Source: an uncultured Collinsella sp. (GTDB lineage Bacteria; Actinomycetota; Coriobacteriia; Coriobacteriales; Coriobacteriaceae). Taken from it: a stretch of 64,000 nt of DNA. The first letter of the stretch is position 1, and each line of letters begins with the position of its first letter. A model generated the notes under the pieces. The model was not told the DNA's origin. It made no database searches and saw nothing but the letters and a program-made list of their open reading frames with translations. A program made the translations under genes and the position numbers. Positions 52,465 to 61,552 of this stretch are shown here, piece after piece. The stretch covers positions 1-64,000 of the forward strand of contig UQWS01000005.1 of assembly GCA_900544875.1 (NCBI GenBank), read 5' to 3'.

Positions 52465-53680
52465 GGGTATCGACCTCCTTCGCCGAGCCTCGGCCATCCG
52501 CGCCCGCCATAGCGCCGCTGCAAGAAGCGCCGCCCCGTTCGTCGGGTTCGCCTTCGCCCGATGCGCCTTCCGCCCGAAGCGCGCGACTGAACGCCATCGC
52601 AAGCCGGGCGTTCTCCTTGCGCGTGCGCACCGCGACGCGGCACCAGAAACGGGACAGTACCGAAAACGAGTCGCACGTGCGGACCAAAACCCCCTGTTTA
52701 TACAGGCGCTCGGGGATGTCTTTCGCCGGCGTGCGGACTAAAAGGAAGTTCGCATCCGACGGCACGACGGAAAGCCCGAGCGAGGAGAGCTCGTGAGAAA
52801 GCCACGCTCGCTCTCCCGCCAATACATCGCGCGTGCGCGAGACGTATTCGACGTCTTCCAGGGCGGCGATGCCCGCGGCCTCGGCGACCGAGGAGACGGG
52901 CCACGCCTGCCCCGCCCGGCGAATCCCCTCGATGAGTTGGGCGTTTCCGCTGATAAGATATCCCAACCGCAACCCCGCCATTCCATAGAGCTTGGTGAAT
53001 GCGGAGAGCACGGCCACATGGCGCGAACACGCGGCGCGTGCGGCCACGCTCCTTTCGCGGGCGTCGGGCGCAAATCCGAGGAAGCACTCGTCCACGACGA
53101 GCAGCGCGCCCACCTGCTCGCAGCGGCAAGCCGCGGCATCGATCACGCTGGGGTCGACGAGGCGCCCCGTCGGGTTGTTCGGATTGCAGAGGTACGCCAC
53201 GTCTCCCGGCCCCTCGATCGCGCGGGCGAAGGAGGCGGGCACGTCGAAGTCGTCCGCCTCGGAGAGCGGGAACTCCTGCACGCATGCGCCGTAGTACGAT
53301 GCCGCCTCCGCATATTCAGAGAACGTCGGCGCGCACACGACGATGCGTTTCGGGCGCACCGCCGCGGCGAGCCGCCAGATGATGTCGGACGCGCCCGCGC
53401 CGCAGACGATAGTATCTTCGGGAATGCCCTGGGCGCGCGCTAGGGCGCGAACGAGGGCGAGGCTTTCCCTATCGGGGTAGGCGTCGATTCGAGAAAGCGC
53501 CTTGCAAGCTGCGGCGACGGCGCGCGGCGAGGGGCCTGCCGGATTCACGTTCACCGAGAAGTCAATGAGGTCGGAGGCGCCCCCTTCGCAAGCGATGCCG
53601 AGCGATTGCGTGCTACCCCCATGCGTACGGGCGCGCAGGATTCCCCCGGCAGCCCAGGGCGCGGCGTGGTCTTCCCTCAT
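52457..53680 (-). CDS. cobD: Threonine-phosphate decarboxylase-like aminotransferase
   Basis: A PLP enzyme that makes (R)-1-aminopropan-2-ol phosphate for the nucleotide loop. The 407 residues start at the ATG of MREDHAAPW, overlapping the cbiB stop by four bases. It has the HisC/CobD fold: DFSVNVNPAGPSPRAV, CGAGASDIIWRLA, YLCNPNNPTGRLV, VVDECFLGFAPD, and the PLP Lys in SAFTKLYGMAGLRLGY. A ~40-residue Gly/Ser/Glu-rich C-terminal extension is unusual. Context supports CobD rather than histidinol-phosphate aminotransferase. Confidence 0.9.
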   Translation of the reverse strand: MREDHAAPWAAGGILRARTHGGSTQSLGIACEGGASDLIDFSVNVNPAGPSPRAVAAACKALSRIDAYPDRESLALVRALARAQGIPEDTIVCGAGASDIIWRLAAAVRPKRIVVCAPTFSEYAEAASYYGACVQEFPLSEADDFDVPASFARAIEGPGDVAYLCNPNNPTGRLVDPSVIDAAACRCEQVGALLVVDECFLGFAPDARERSVAARAACSRHVAVLSAFTKLYGMAGLRLGYLISGNAQLIEGIRRAGQAWPVSSVAEAAGIAALEDVEYVSRTRDVLAGERAWLSHELSSLGLSVVPSDANFLLVRTPAKDIPERLYKQGVLVRTCDSFSVLSRFWCRVAVRTRKENARLAMAFSRALRAEGASGEGEPDERGGASCSGAMAGADGRGSAKEVDTRG

Positions 53681-54651
53681 GCCATCGCCCCCACGGCGAG
53701 CACGACCGCCGCGCGCGCGGCGCCGAAGACGACGAGCGCGCATACGGACGCGGCGAGCATGAGCCTTGTCGCCCGGGCGATGTCGCCCCACTCGATTTCG
53801 CGGGACGCATCGCCTATCGTCGGTTTCTCAACGAGCTTGCCGAAATACACCGCGGGTCCTGCCAGGCGCAGCCCGAGCGCGCCCGCGCACGCCGACTCGG
53901 TCTGCGCCGAGTTGAGGCTCGCATGGCGACGCCTGTCGCGGCACCAGATGCGCGCCGCCCCGCGCGCGTCGAGCCCGACGATCGGGCACACGGCGATCAT
54001 GAGCAGGGCCGATAAGCGCGAGGGAATCCAGTTCACCGCATCGTCGAAGCGCGCCGAGGCGCAGCCGAAGTCGATGTAGCGCTCGTTTTTGTAGCCCACC
54101 ATGCTGTCGAGCGTGTTCACCGCCTTGTACGCCATGCCCAAGGGCGCACCCCCGATCATAAGGTAGAAAAGCGGCGCGATGACGCCGTCGCTCGCGTTCT
54201 CCGCCACCGTTTCCACGGCGGCGCGCGCGACGCCCTGCTCGTCGAGAACAGACGTGTCGCGTCCCACGATGAGACCGACGGCTTCGCGCGCCGCGACAAG
54301 GCCGCCCTTCGAGAACGCGCGGGCCACGGCCAGGCTCTGGCGGCGCAGCTCGCATGCCGCGAGAATCTGATAGCTCGCCCATGCCTCGGCCACGAAGCGC
54401 AAGCCGGGGTGAACCATGCCGCAAAGATGCAGGATTCCCCAGGTCAAAAGCCCACACGCAAGCGGAAGCGCCACGGCGAGCACAAGCCCTGCGGCGCGCG
54501 TGCCCGCGGACGTTTGCGGGAATGCGCCCCGCAGGCGGCCTTCGGCCCACGTGATCGCGCGCCCCATGGCGACGACGGGATGGGGAAGCCAGCGCGGGTC
54601 GCCGAAGGCAAGGTCGGCCGCGAACCCGACGGCGACGGCAAGAATCGTCAT
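53677..54651 (-). CDS. cbiB: Adenosylcobinamide-phosphate synthase
   Basis: A membrane protein that joins adenosylcobyric acid and aminopropanol phosphate. The 324 residues start at MTILAVAVGFAADLAFGDP, followed by WLPHPVVAMGR, the N-terminal family signature. ETVAENASDGVIAPLFYLMIGGAPLGMAYKAVNT and KNERYIDFGCASARFDDAVNWIPSRL are conserved. It has four to five hydrophobic helices. The start overlaps the upstream fusion gene's stop. Confidence 0.94.
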   Translation of the reverse strand: MTILAVAVGFAADLAFGDPRWLPHPVVAMGRAITWAEGRLRGAFPQTSAGTRAAGLVLAVALPLACGLLTWGILHLCGMVHPGLRFVAEAWASYQILAACELRRQSLAVARAFSKGGLVAAREAVGLIVGRDTSVLDEQGVARAAVETVAENASDGVIAPLFYLMIGGAPLGMAYKAVNTLDSMVGYKNERYIDFGCASARFDDAVNWIPSRLSALLMIAVCPIVGLDARGAARIWCRDRRRHASLNSAQTESACAGALGLRLAGPAVYFGKLVEKPTIGDASREIEWGDIARATRLMLAASVCALVVFGAARAAVVLAVGAMA

Positions 54652-55652
54652 CACCGGACATCGCCCCCCGAAGCGGGGCGAACGTCGCGAAGGCAGCGCC
54701 CATCCCAGGTGGCGGCCCATGCGCCGCCCGGCTCGGTATGCACGTCGAAGTATCCCATTTTCGAGACAGCAAGCTCGGAGAGCAGCGCTTTCACGGTACC
54801 CGCGTGAACGACGAAGACGGCGCGCCCACTCCCCTGGGCACGCTCCGATTTGCACGCCTCCCGAAACGCCGCGACGACGCGGCGGGTGAAATCGCTCTTG
54901 CCCTCGCCATGCGGGCAGCGCGTCTCGCACCAGGAGTCTACCCAGGCGCGGTAGCGCGCATCCTCTTTAAGCTCGGCGGCGCTTCGCCCCTCGAAGTCGC
55001 CGAAATCCATCTCGCGCAGACCGGGGCACGCCATAAGCTCCGCGTTCGGGAAGAGGATGCGCGCCGTCTGGTCGGTGCGGGCCATGCCGCTCGTGATAAC
55101 ACGGAACACGTCACGATCGCACGCGAGGTCGCGCAAAGCGCGCTCGCCCGCGCTCGACAGGGGCTCGTCGGTGCCCGCCCCGCTGTAGCGATGATCTTCC
55201 GTGCCCGCCGTGGCACCATGGCGCACGAAAACGACTTCCAAAGGCGCGCCCACGCCCTGCGACCCTCGAGGCGCATCGTCAAGGTTTCCTTTGATGACCT
55301 GGGGTATCCCGCACGTCATGCGCACGACGACGTCGGCGCGCGCAGCGAGCGCGCATCCCAGGCGTCCCGCGCGCTCGCGCCATTGGGCGTCTTCCGCACG
55401 CATGGGGACGACCCCCGAGCCGACCAAGGGCAGAATCACTACGTCGAAGCCGATCAGCCGCTCGAGCGCCCGGTCAGCGTCGAGCGCGCATACGAGTTCC
55501 TCAGCACGGTATGCGACGCGGCCGGCAAAAGCAGCGGGAACGCCGCCCTCCGCAAGCTGCGCCGCGTCGACGAAATCGTCAGCCGCGAACCCGAGCTTTT
55601 CGCGCACGAAGGTCCTCTTCCCCGAATGCGCGCCACCTACCACGAGCATCAT
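54651..55652 (-). CDS. Degenerate CobU-like domain fused to CobC-type histidine phosphatase
   Basis: A 333-residue fusion. Residues 1-~128 resemble adenosylcobinamide kinase/guanylyltransferase CobU: MMLVVGGAHSGKRTF replaces the usual GGxxSGKS P-loop, and VGSGVVPMRAEDAQWRERAG keeps the EVGxGVVP region. The central part of CobU is missing, and an intact CobU is encoded two genes away. Residues ~140-333 are a histidine phosphatase with VVFVRHGATAG, ELMACPGLREMDFGDFEGR and VVHAGTVKALL, consistent with alpha-ribazole phosphatase (CobC). The start overlaps the cobS stop by four bases. The phosphatase is probably active; the first domain may only bind substrate. Confidence 0.85.
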   Translation of the reverse strand: MMLVVGGAHSGKRTFVREKLGFAADDFVDAAQLAEGGVPAAFAGRVAYRAEELVCALDADRALERLIGFDVVILPLVGSGVVPMRAEDAQWRERAGRLGCALAARADVVVRMTCGIPQVIKGNLDDAPRGSQGVGAPLEVVFVRHGATAGTEDHRYSGAGTDEPLSSAGERALRDLACDRDVFRVITSGMARTDQTARILFPNAELMACPGLREMDFGDFEGRSAAELKEDARYRAWVDSWCETRCPHGEGKSDFTRRVVAAFREACKSERAQGSGRAVFVVHAGTVKALLSELAVSKMGYFDVHTEPGGAWAATWDGRCLRDVRPASGGDVR

Positions 55653-56416
55653 AGGAGCATGCCCCCCGCCACCAGCATGGCAAGCATCGCGAGCTCGGCC
55701 CATTGCAGAAACCATCCGGCCAAATCCCCCGTCACCCCGCCGAAGCGGGAAAGGGCACCATGGCGGTACCACGCGAGCGCCAAAAGCCCCGCCACCGCCA
55801 TAAGGGCGCCGACGGCCTGAGCGCACGCGACCATCCCTGCAGCCGAAGCCGCAGCGAAAGCGCAAAGCGGCACGACGATCGCCGCGCGCTTCTTCGCAGG
55901 CGAGAGCCCCGCGGCCATGCCGTCCGCCCGCGCGGCAGGCCAGCATTCAACGGCGAGCCCCGAAAGCGAGCGGGAGAACACGAGCGAGCACAGAAGCGCG
56001 AGGAACGCCCCCGCCGTAAGCGGCAGCGCGGTGAACAGGGAAAACTGCAGAATAAGGTACACAACAACACCGATGACCCCGAAGGCGCCCGCCCGCGGGT
56101 CGTGCATGATCTCGAGCTTTCGCTCGCGCGGCGCCCAACTTGCAAGCGCATCGGAGGTGTCGCAGAGCCCGTCTAGGTGGATGCCTCCCGTCACCGCCAC
56201 AGGCAGCGCCACGAGCACGGCCGCGACGATGGTCGCGGGCACGCCGAGCAGGTTCGCCACGTGCCCCCATGCCGTCATGAGGAAGCCTTCCGCAAGGCCC
56301 ACCAGGGGAAACGCGGCAAGCGCATGGGTTGACCCGAAATCGGTCCAGGCCGATTTCGGAACGGGGATGCGCGAGAACGTTCCGAACGCCGCGCCGATTG
56401 CCTCTACTATCTTCAC
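55649..56416 (-). CDS. cobS: Adenosylcobinamide-GDP ribazoletransferase (cobalamin synthase)
   Basis: A membrane enzyme that attaches alpha-ribazole in the last step. The 255 residues start at GTG 56416 with AAGGA eight bases upstream. Motifs are FGTFSRIPVP, GGIHLDGLCDTSDALAS and KLEIMHDPRAGAFGVIGVVVYL. It has six to seven hydrophobic helices and ends in VTGDLAGWFLQWAELAML. It overlaps both neighbours by four bases. Confidence 0.95.
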   Translation of the reverse strand: MKIVEAIGAAFGTFSRIPVPKSAWTDFGSTHALAAFPLVGLAEGFLMTAWGHVANLLGVPATIVAAVLVALPVAVTGGIHLDGLCDTSDALASWAPRERKLEIMHDPRAGAFGVIGVVVYLILQFSLFTALPLTAGAFLALLCSLVFSRSLSGLAVECWPAARADGMAAGLSPAKKRAAIVVPLCAFAAASAAGMVACAQAVGALMAVAGLLALAWYRHGALSRFGGVTGDLAGWFLQWAELAMLAMLVAGGMLL

Positions 56417-56961
56417 CTTGTAGGTCCTTCGCCTTTCATCCAGACGGGAATCCCGCATACCACTTCGACTGCGCGGTCGGCCAGCGCCGCCACGCCCGCG
56501 TTCACGCGCGCGAGCGCGCGCCTCCATGCCTCGGTCCCCTCATCGTAGCGCATCCCATCGGCGAACACGTCGACGGTGACCACCACCGTATACGCAGCGG
56601 CCTGAGCGAGACGCTCGATGCCTCCGAGCACCTCGCGCGCCGCAGCGTCGGGGTCTCGTGGGGACAAGCCGCCTTCCGCGAAGAGCTCGTTCGCAACCAG
56701 GTTGCCCACGTCCTCCAAAAGAAGCGTGCAGCCGCGCGGAAGCCCGGGCGCTGCGGCGCCCACGTCACGCGTGCGCTCGAGGGTGGAAAACGCCTTGCCC
56801 TCACGCAGCGCCCGATGGCGCGCGATGCGGCGGGCGCCCTCTTCCCCGAAGGGCTCCATCGTTGCCAGGTACACGCGAGGGCCGTCGTGCCCGAGGCACA
56901 GGGATTCGGCGTAGGCGCTCTTGCCGCTCGCGGCGGCGCCGATAACGAGCGTCACCGTCAT
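56413..56961 (-). CDS. cobU: Adenosylcobinamide kinase / adenosylcobinamide-phosphate guanylyltransferase
   Basis: Phosphorylates adenosylcobinamide and transfers GMP to it. The 182 residues start at MTVTLVIGAAASGKSAYAES, with an intact P-loop. VYLATMEPFGEEGARRIARHR carries the conserved His-containing region. LLLEDVGNLVANELF follows, and CGIPVWMKGEG ends the protein. The expected EVG motif reads VDVFADGMRYDEGT, a modest departure. The start is fixed by the four-base overlap with the cobT stop. Confidence 0.92.
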   Translation of the reverse strand: MTVTLVIGAAASGKSAYAESLCLGHDGPRVYLATMEPFGEEGARRIARHRALREGKAFSTLERTRDVGAAAPGLPRGCTLLLEDVGNLVANELFAEGGLSPRDPDAAAREVLGGIERLAQAAAYTVVVTVDVFADGMRYDEGTEAWRRALARVNAGVAALADRAVEVVCGIPVWMKGEGPTR

Positions 56962-58100
56962 TTCCCGGCCTCGAAATGCTCGTAAGCAGCCATGCCAGTC
57001 GCCGTGAACGTCTTCCCATCCCGGTACACGCGCAGCGCCGAATCCAGAAGGGGCAGATACGCCATGGCGCCCGCGCCCTCGCCCAAGTGCATGTCTGCGT
57101 CGAGGGGTGCCTTTATGCCGAGCTCGCGAAGGAGCTTCTGGCTTGCGGGTTCGCTTGATGCGTGGGTGCCCACGAGGTAGCCCAAGGCGTTGGGGCACAG
57201 GCGCGCCGCGCACAGGGCCGCCGTGCAGGATATGACCCCGTCGAGGAGCGCCGGCGCCTTCGAGGCCGCGGCCCCCAGGTAGAAGCCGCACATCGCCGCG
57301 ATGTCGAAGCCGCCCACCTTCGAGAGCACGTCGATCGGGTCGGCGGGATCGGGCGAGTTCGCGTCGATAGCACGCTCGACCACGTCGCGCTTGCGCGCGA
57401 GCGAGGCGTCCGAGAGCCCCGCGCCGCGCCCGACGAGGCTCCGCGCGTCCGCCCGGATGAGCACTGCGGCCACCGCCGCCGAGGTGGTCGTGTTGCCGAT
57501 GCCCATCTCGCCCGCGGCGAGAAGGCGCACGCCGGCGCGGGCAAGCCCGCACGCAACGGCGATTCCGACCTCGATCGCGCGCACGGCCCCATCACGAGAC
57601 ATAGCGGGGCCGTGCGCGATGTTGCCGCTCCCCCGCCGCACGTTCGCGCGCACCATGCGCGCGTCTTCTATGCCCCGGGCCATACCCACGTCGATGGGCA
57701 CGACCTCGGCACTCGCGAACGCCGCCATGCGGCAGGCGCTCGTGGCCCTCTCGCACATGTTGCGCGCGACGGCTCGCGTCACGTCTTGCCCGCTTTGCGA
57801 CACGCCTTCGGCAACGACCCCGTTGTCGGAGAAGAATACCGCGAGCGCACGGGGGAACTCGGCCACCTCGGCGCTCCCCTGAGCTGCGGCGATACACGCG
57901 ACGGCGTCTTCAAAGTCGCCCAATCCACCCAAGGGGTGCGCGATGGAGTCCCACGCGGCGTACGCGGCGGCGCGGGCGCACTCGTCTGCGGGCGCGATCC
58001 GGGAGAGCGCAGCTTCGAGCACGGCGCCCGGCGCCGACGAGAACGCGCGCTCGACTTCCTCGCGGATGCAGGCAAGCGCGGTTTCGGTTGCTTCAGCCAT
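56958..58100 (-). CDS. cobT: Nicotinate-nucleotide-dimethylbenzimidazole phosphoribosyltransferase
   Basis: Activates the lower-ligand base to its alpha-ribotide phosphate. The 380 residues start at MAEATETAL, with GAGGAG upstream; the longer frame extends into cbiA. Motifs are VFFSDNGVVAEGVSQSGQDVT, GEMGIGNTTTSAAVAAVL and VGRGAGLSD. DADMHLGEGAGAM contains the catalytic Glu. The native lower-ligand base cannot be told from this. Confidence 0.95.
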   Translation of the reverse strand: MAEATETALACIREEVERAFSSAPGAVLEAALSRIAPADECARAAAYAAWDSIAHPLGGLGDFEDAVACIAAAQGSAEVAEFPRALAVFFSDNGVVAEGVSQSGQDVTRAVARNMCERATSACRMAAFASAEVVPIDVGMARGIEDARMVRANVRRGSGNIAHGPAMSRDGAVRAIEVGIAVACGLARAGVRLLAAGEMGIGNTTTSAAVAAVLIRADARSLVGRGAGLSDASLARKRDVVERAIDANSPDPADPIDVLSKVGGFDIAAMCGFYLGAAASKAPALLDGVISCTAALCAARLCPNALGYLVGTHASSEPASQKLLRELGIKAPLDADMHLGEGAGAMAYLPLLDSALRVYRDGKTFTATGMAAYEHFEAGK

Positions 58101-59475
58101 GCCGTCTCCTCTCTGCGAACGACGCTGCGGCAGACGCGAACGCGCGCGCAACGTCGGGGTTAGCAGGATAGTACACATGCGGGAAGCCCGCCACCAGGAA
58201 CGGGGTGGTCGTCATGCACGGCCAGCCCTTGTCGCGCCGGGGCTTCTGCGCCCAGAAGTCGCCGCCCGGGCAGGTGGACTGCCAGTAGTGGAACTCGTGC
58301 GCGCGGATGCATGTGCCGCGCGGCCCGTAGAGCCCGTCGCGTTGGGAAGTAAGCTCCACGTACCCGAAATGGGACAGCCTTCCCCCGTTCTCGCTTGCGC
58401 CCTCAAGGGCGCCCGCAACAGGCCAGCGCCGCCCCTCGCTATCGGCGATTTCGCGCTGCAGGTACAGAAACCCACCGCATTCGGCGACCGTCGGCATGCC
58501 GGATCCCACCGCGCGCCGCACCGCCTCGCGCATCGGCGCGTTCTCGGAGAGCTGCCGCGCATGGAGTTCCGGGTAGCCGCCCCCCAGATAGAGGGCGCTT
58601 GTCCCCCGGGGCAATTCGCTATCACACAGAGGGCTGAAAAAGGCCAGCTCGCATCCCAAGTCCTCGAGCGTGCGCAGGTTCTCCTCGTAGTAGAACGAGA
58701 ACGCCTCGTCACGTGCGACGGCGACGATGGGCCGCGCTCCCGCGATCGGTTCCAACCGGTAAGGTTCCTCGCGGATATCGGGTGCCGTCGCCGCTATTTC
58801 GAGCAAGCGGTCGACGTCGACGCTCTTTTCCACCAGCTCGGCCATCTTGTCGATGCGCGCGGAGAGCTGCTCGACCTCGTCGGCGGTCACAAGCCCCAAA
58901 TGCCGGCTTTCGAGCGAGAACGCCTCGTCGGCGGGGATATTCCCCAAAACCGCGACGCCCGTGTGCTTCTCGATCGCAGGCGCCGCGTAGGCGCAGGCAG
59001 CGGCGCTCGTCTTGTTCAGCACGACGCCGCGCACGTTCGCAGAAGGCAGGAACTCGGCGATGCCGCGGATTACGGCGGCGAGCGATAAAGACGCCCCGCG
59101 CCCGTTCACCACTAAAACGACCGGCGTTTCCGTGTCGCGCGCAACCTGGTAGCTGCTCGCGTCGGCCACGCCGGGCGCCATGCCGTCGTAGAAGCCCATG
59201 ACCCCCTCGAGCACCGCGACATCCGCGCCCGCGGCGCCGCGTGCGAGCAGGGCGCGCAGCGTCGGGGCGTCGGTGAAGAAACCGTCTAAGTTGCCCGAGC
59301 ACGCACCCACGACGCGGCGATGAAAGAGCGGGTCAATGTAGTCGGGGCCGCATTTGAAGGCCGCGCATGCAAGGCCGCGGCGCGCGAGCGCGCGCAGGAG
59401 CGCGCACGTTACGACCGTCTTACCGCTCCCGCTCGAGGGCGCAGCGACCATGAAGCGCGGGATGGACGTGCTCAC
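58093..59475 (-). CDS. cbiA: Cobyrinate a,c-diamide synthase
   Basis: Amidates the a and c side chains using glutamine and ATP. The 460 residues start at GTG 59475, overlapping the upstream cbiET stop. The N-terminal domain has MVAAPSSGSGKTVVTCALL, FKCGPDYIDPLFH and EGVMGFYDGM. The glutaminase domain has ALYLGGGYPELHARQLSEN and the nucleophile Cys in VAECGGFLYLQ, with HEFHYW near the end. It overlaps cobT by 8 bp. Confidence 0.95.
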   Translation of the reverse strand: MSTSIPRFMVAAPSSGSGKTVVTCALLRALARRGLACAAFKCGPDYIDPLFHRRVVGACSGNLDGFFTDAPTLRALLARGAAGADVAVLEGVMGFYDGMAPGVADASSYQVARDTETPVVLVVNGRGASLSLAAVIRGIAEFLPSANVRGVVLNKTSAAACAYAAPAIEKHTGVAVLGNIPADEAFSLESRHLGLVTADEVEQLSARIDKMAELVEKSVDVDRLLEIAATAPDIREEPYRLEPIAGARPIVAVARDEAFSFYYEENLRTLEDLGCELAFFSPLCDSELPRGTSALYLGGGYPELHARQLSENAPMREAVRRAVGSGMPTVAECGGFLYLQREIADSEGRRWPVAGALEGASENGGRLSHFGYVELTSQRDGLYGPRGTCIRAHEFHYWQSTCPGGDFWAQKPRRDKGWPCMTTTPFLVAGFPHVYYPANPDVARAFASAAASFAERRRHG

Positions 59476-60821
59476 CGGGCTCCGCCTTCCCCACCTGCAC
59501 CACGTGCGCTGACGAGGAACACGGGGTTTTGCGCCTTCATAAGATGGTGCGAGTCTACAGCCTCGGCGCGGGCGGCCGACACCTGGCACGCCTCGAACCC
59601 CTTAAAGCGCGAACCCGAGAGGAGCGCGCACGCCTCGGTGAGCGTCTCAACGGTGACGCATGGCACGCACAGGCGAACCTGCGAGTTCTTCTCGAGCGCC
59701 GCCTCCACGATGGAGGGAAGCTCGCCCGCGCTCCCGCCGACGAACACGGCGTCGGGGACGGGCAGTTTCGTGAGCGCTTCGGGGGCGACGCCGGGGACCG
59801 CATGCACGTTGCCGCACCTGAATGCATCCGCGTTCTCTCGAATGAGCCGCACGCCGGCCGCGTTGCGCTCGACCGCCCATACCGACCCCGCTCGCGCGAC
59901 GAGCGCCGCCTCGATCGACACGCTCCCCGTGCCGGCGCCGACGTCCCACACGGTGTCGGTCGCGGTAAGGCGCAGCTTCGCGAGCGCGACGGCGCGCACC
60001 TCCTGCTTGGTCATGGGAACGTCGCCGCGGATAAAGAGCTCGTCGGGAATGCCCGAGGAAGCGTACGGCCAGCGGGAGCTCGCGGCGCGAGATGCGCCCG
60101 CAGAGTCCGCCGCGGAAGAAGCCGCCGCGGGCGATGACGCGCCGGCCGGCGCCTCGGAGACTGCGCCAGAGCCCGCAGGCGACCCGGCGCCGCCTGCGGG
60201 CTCGATAAGCATCACGTTCAAGTCGTCGAACGTCTGACCCGCAATTTCACTTGCGGTCGCGCAGGTGATGCGCTCGTCGGGGTACGACAGACGCTCGGCC
60301 ACGGTCACGCGCGCGTCCCCGAAGCCCGCCTGCACAAGCTCGCCCGAAAGCCGCGAGGGGTCTTCCCCGCCCGACGTGGCGAGGAAGAGCTCACCTGCGC
60401 GCTCGGCCTCGGCCACGATGTCGCACGCCACGCCGTGAGCGCTCGCGAAGCGCCAATCCTGCCATGGACGCGCAAGGCGCGCGGCGAGATACGACGCTGA
60501 GCTTATGCCGGGAATGACGCGCACGTCCACCTGCGCGTCGCCGGAGAGCGCCTCCACCAGGCGGCGCGCGCCGCTGAACAGCCCCACATCGCCCGTCATC
60601 ACGACCACGGCGCGCTGCCACGACGCCGCATCGGTGAGCGCGGCGACGATGTCCGCCGTCTTCACGAGCTCGCATCTCACCACGTCGGGAGACACGTCGA
60701 TGCCGACAAGCGCGCGATGAGCGCCGATGACCACGTCGGCGATGTCAATCGCGTCGAGCGCCGCGCGCGAGAGCAAGTCGGGGTTTCCGGGCCCCGCCCC
60801 GATGATCGTTACCTTTCGCAT
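59472..60821 (-). CDS. cbiET: Cobalt-precorrin-7 C5-methyltransferase / C15-methyltransferase-decarboxylase fusion
   Basis: A 449-residue two-domain enzyme, as in CobL. Residues 1-~205 are the tetrapyrrole methylase CbiE (MRKVTIIGAGPGNPDLLSRAA, VMTGDVGLFSGARR, VIPGISSASYLAARL). An Ala/Ser/Gly-rich linker of about 40 residues (GSPAGSGAVSEAPAGASSPA) joins it to CbiT. The CbiT half has IPDELFIRGDVPMTKQEVRA, WDVGAGTGSVSIEAA and PDAVFVGGSAGELPS. The start ATG lies 13 bp inside the cbiH end. The domain order is as usual for the fusion. Confidence 0.94.
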   Translation of the reverse strand: MRKVTIIGAGPGNPDLLSRAALDAIDIADVVIGAHRALVGIDVSPDVVRCELVKTADIVAALTDAASWQRAVVVMTGDVGLFSGARRLVEALSGDAQVDVRVIPGISSASYLAARLARPWQDWRFASAHGVACDIVAEAERAGELFLATSGGEDPSRLSGELVQAGFGDARVTVAERLSYPDERITCATASEIAGQTFDDLNVMLIEPAGGAGSPAGSGAVSEAPAGASSPAAASSAADSAGASRAASSRWPYASSGIPDELFIRGDVPMTKQEVRAVALAKLRLTATDTVWDVGAGTGSVSIEAALVARAGSVWAVERNAAGVRLIRENADAFRCGNVHAVPGVAPEALTKLPVPDAVFVGGSAGELPSIVEAALEKNSQVRLCVPCVTVETLTEACALLSGSRFKGFEACQVSAARAEAVDSHHLMKAQNPVFLVSARGAGGEGGAR

Positions 60822-61552
60822 GGAATCTCCCGATACCCGCGCGGCGTGACCATACGGCCGCCTACGCGCTTCGTGTCCGCGTTGCCGACGAACACGGTGG
60901 TGAACATGTCGGCGTCGAGCTCCCCCAGCTCGGAGAGCCTGCACATGCCCGACTGCTGCCCCTCGCGCCCGATGTTGCGTACCCAGCCGCAGAGCGTGTC
61001 GGGGGCCTTCCATTCGAGCATAATCTTCGCCGCGCGCGAGAGCCTGTCGGCGCGCTTTCTGCTGCGCGGGTTGTACAAACAGATGCAGAAGTCGGCGCTC
61101 GCCACGGCGGCGAGCCTGCGCTCGATGACCTCCCACGGCGTGAGCAGGTCGGAGAGCGACACGACCGCAAAGTCGTGGGCAAGCGGGGCACCGAGCACCG
61201 CCGACCCGCTCTGAGCCGCGGTGGCCCCGGCGATAACTTCCACGTCTACATCGGGGTAGTCCTCCGCAAGCTCCAGCACGGGGCTCGCCATGCCATATAC
61301 GCCCGCGTCACCGCTGCACACGAGCGCCACGGCTTCTCCGCTCTGCGCGCGCGAAAGCGCCAGGCGGCACCGTTCGACCTCGTGCATCATCGGCGTCGCG
61401 AGATGCGCCGCGTCGGGCACGGCGGCGAGCGCGAGCTCCACGTACTTCGTGTACCCCACAACGATGTCGGCCGCCTCGAGCGCGCGCCGAGCCGCAATCG
61501 TCATGCCGCCGGGGCCGCCCGGGCCGATCCCCACCACGAAGAGCTTTCCCAT
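60809..61552 (-). CDS. cbiH: Cobalt-precorrin-3B C17-methyltransferase
   Basis: Contracts the ring and methylates C17. The 247 residues start at MGKLFVVGIGPGGPGGMTI, with AAGGAG five bases upstream; a GTG one codon earlier is possible. Typical tetrapyrrole methylase blocks are VVGYTKYVEL, VALVCSGDAGVYGMASPVLE, VIAGATAAQSGSAVLGAPLAHDF and CLYNPRSRKRADRL. CNI-like VRNIGREGQQSGM and GNADTKRVGGRMVTPRGY are CbiH/CobJ specific. Confidence 0.94.
   Translation of the reverse strand: MGKLFVVGIGPGGPGGMTIAARRALEAADIVVGYTKYVELALAAVPDAAHLATPMMHEVERCRLALSRAQSGEAVALVCSGDAGVYGMASPVLELAEDYPDVDVEVIAGATAAQSGSAVLGAPLAHDFAVVSLSDLLTPWEVIERRLAAVASADFCICLYNPRSRKRADRLSRAAKIMLEWKAPDTLCGWVRNIGREGQQSGMCRLSELGELDADMFTTVFVGNADTKRVGGRMVTPRGYREIPCER

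Noticed and set aside
53606..54079. Many long plus-strand frames within the cobalamin region
   Set aside because: Very high GC makes long stop-free frames on both strands; only the overlapping minus-strand set gives coherent families.
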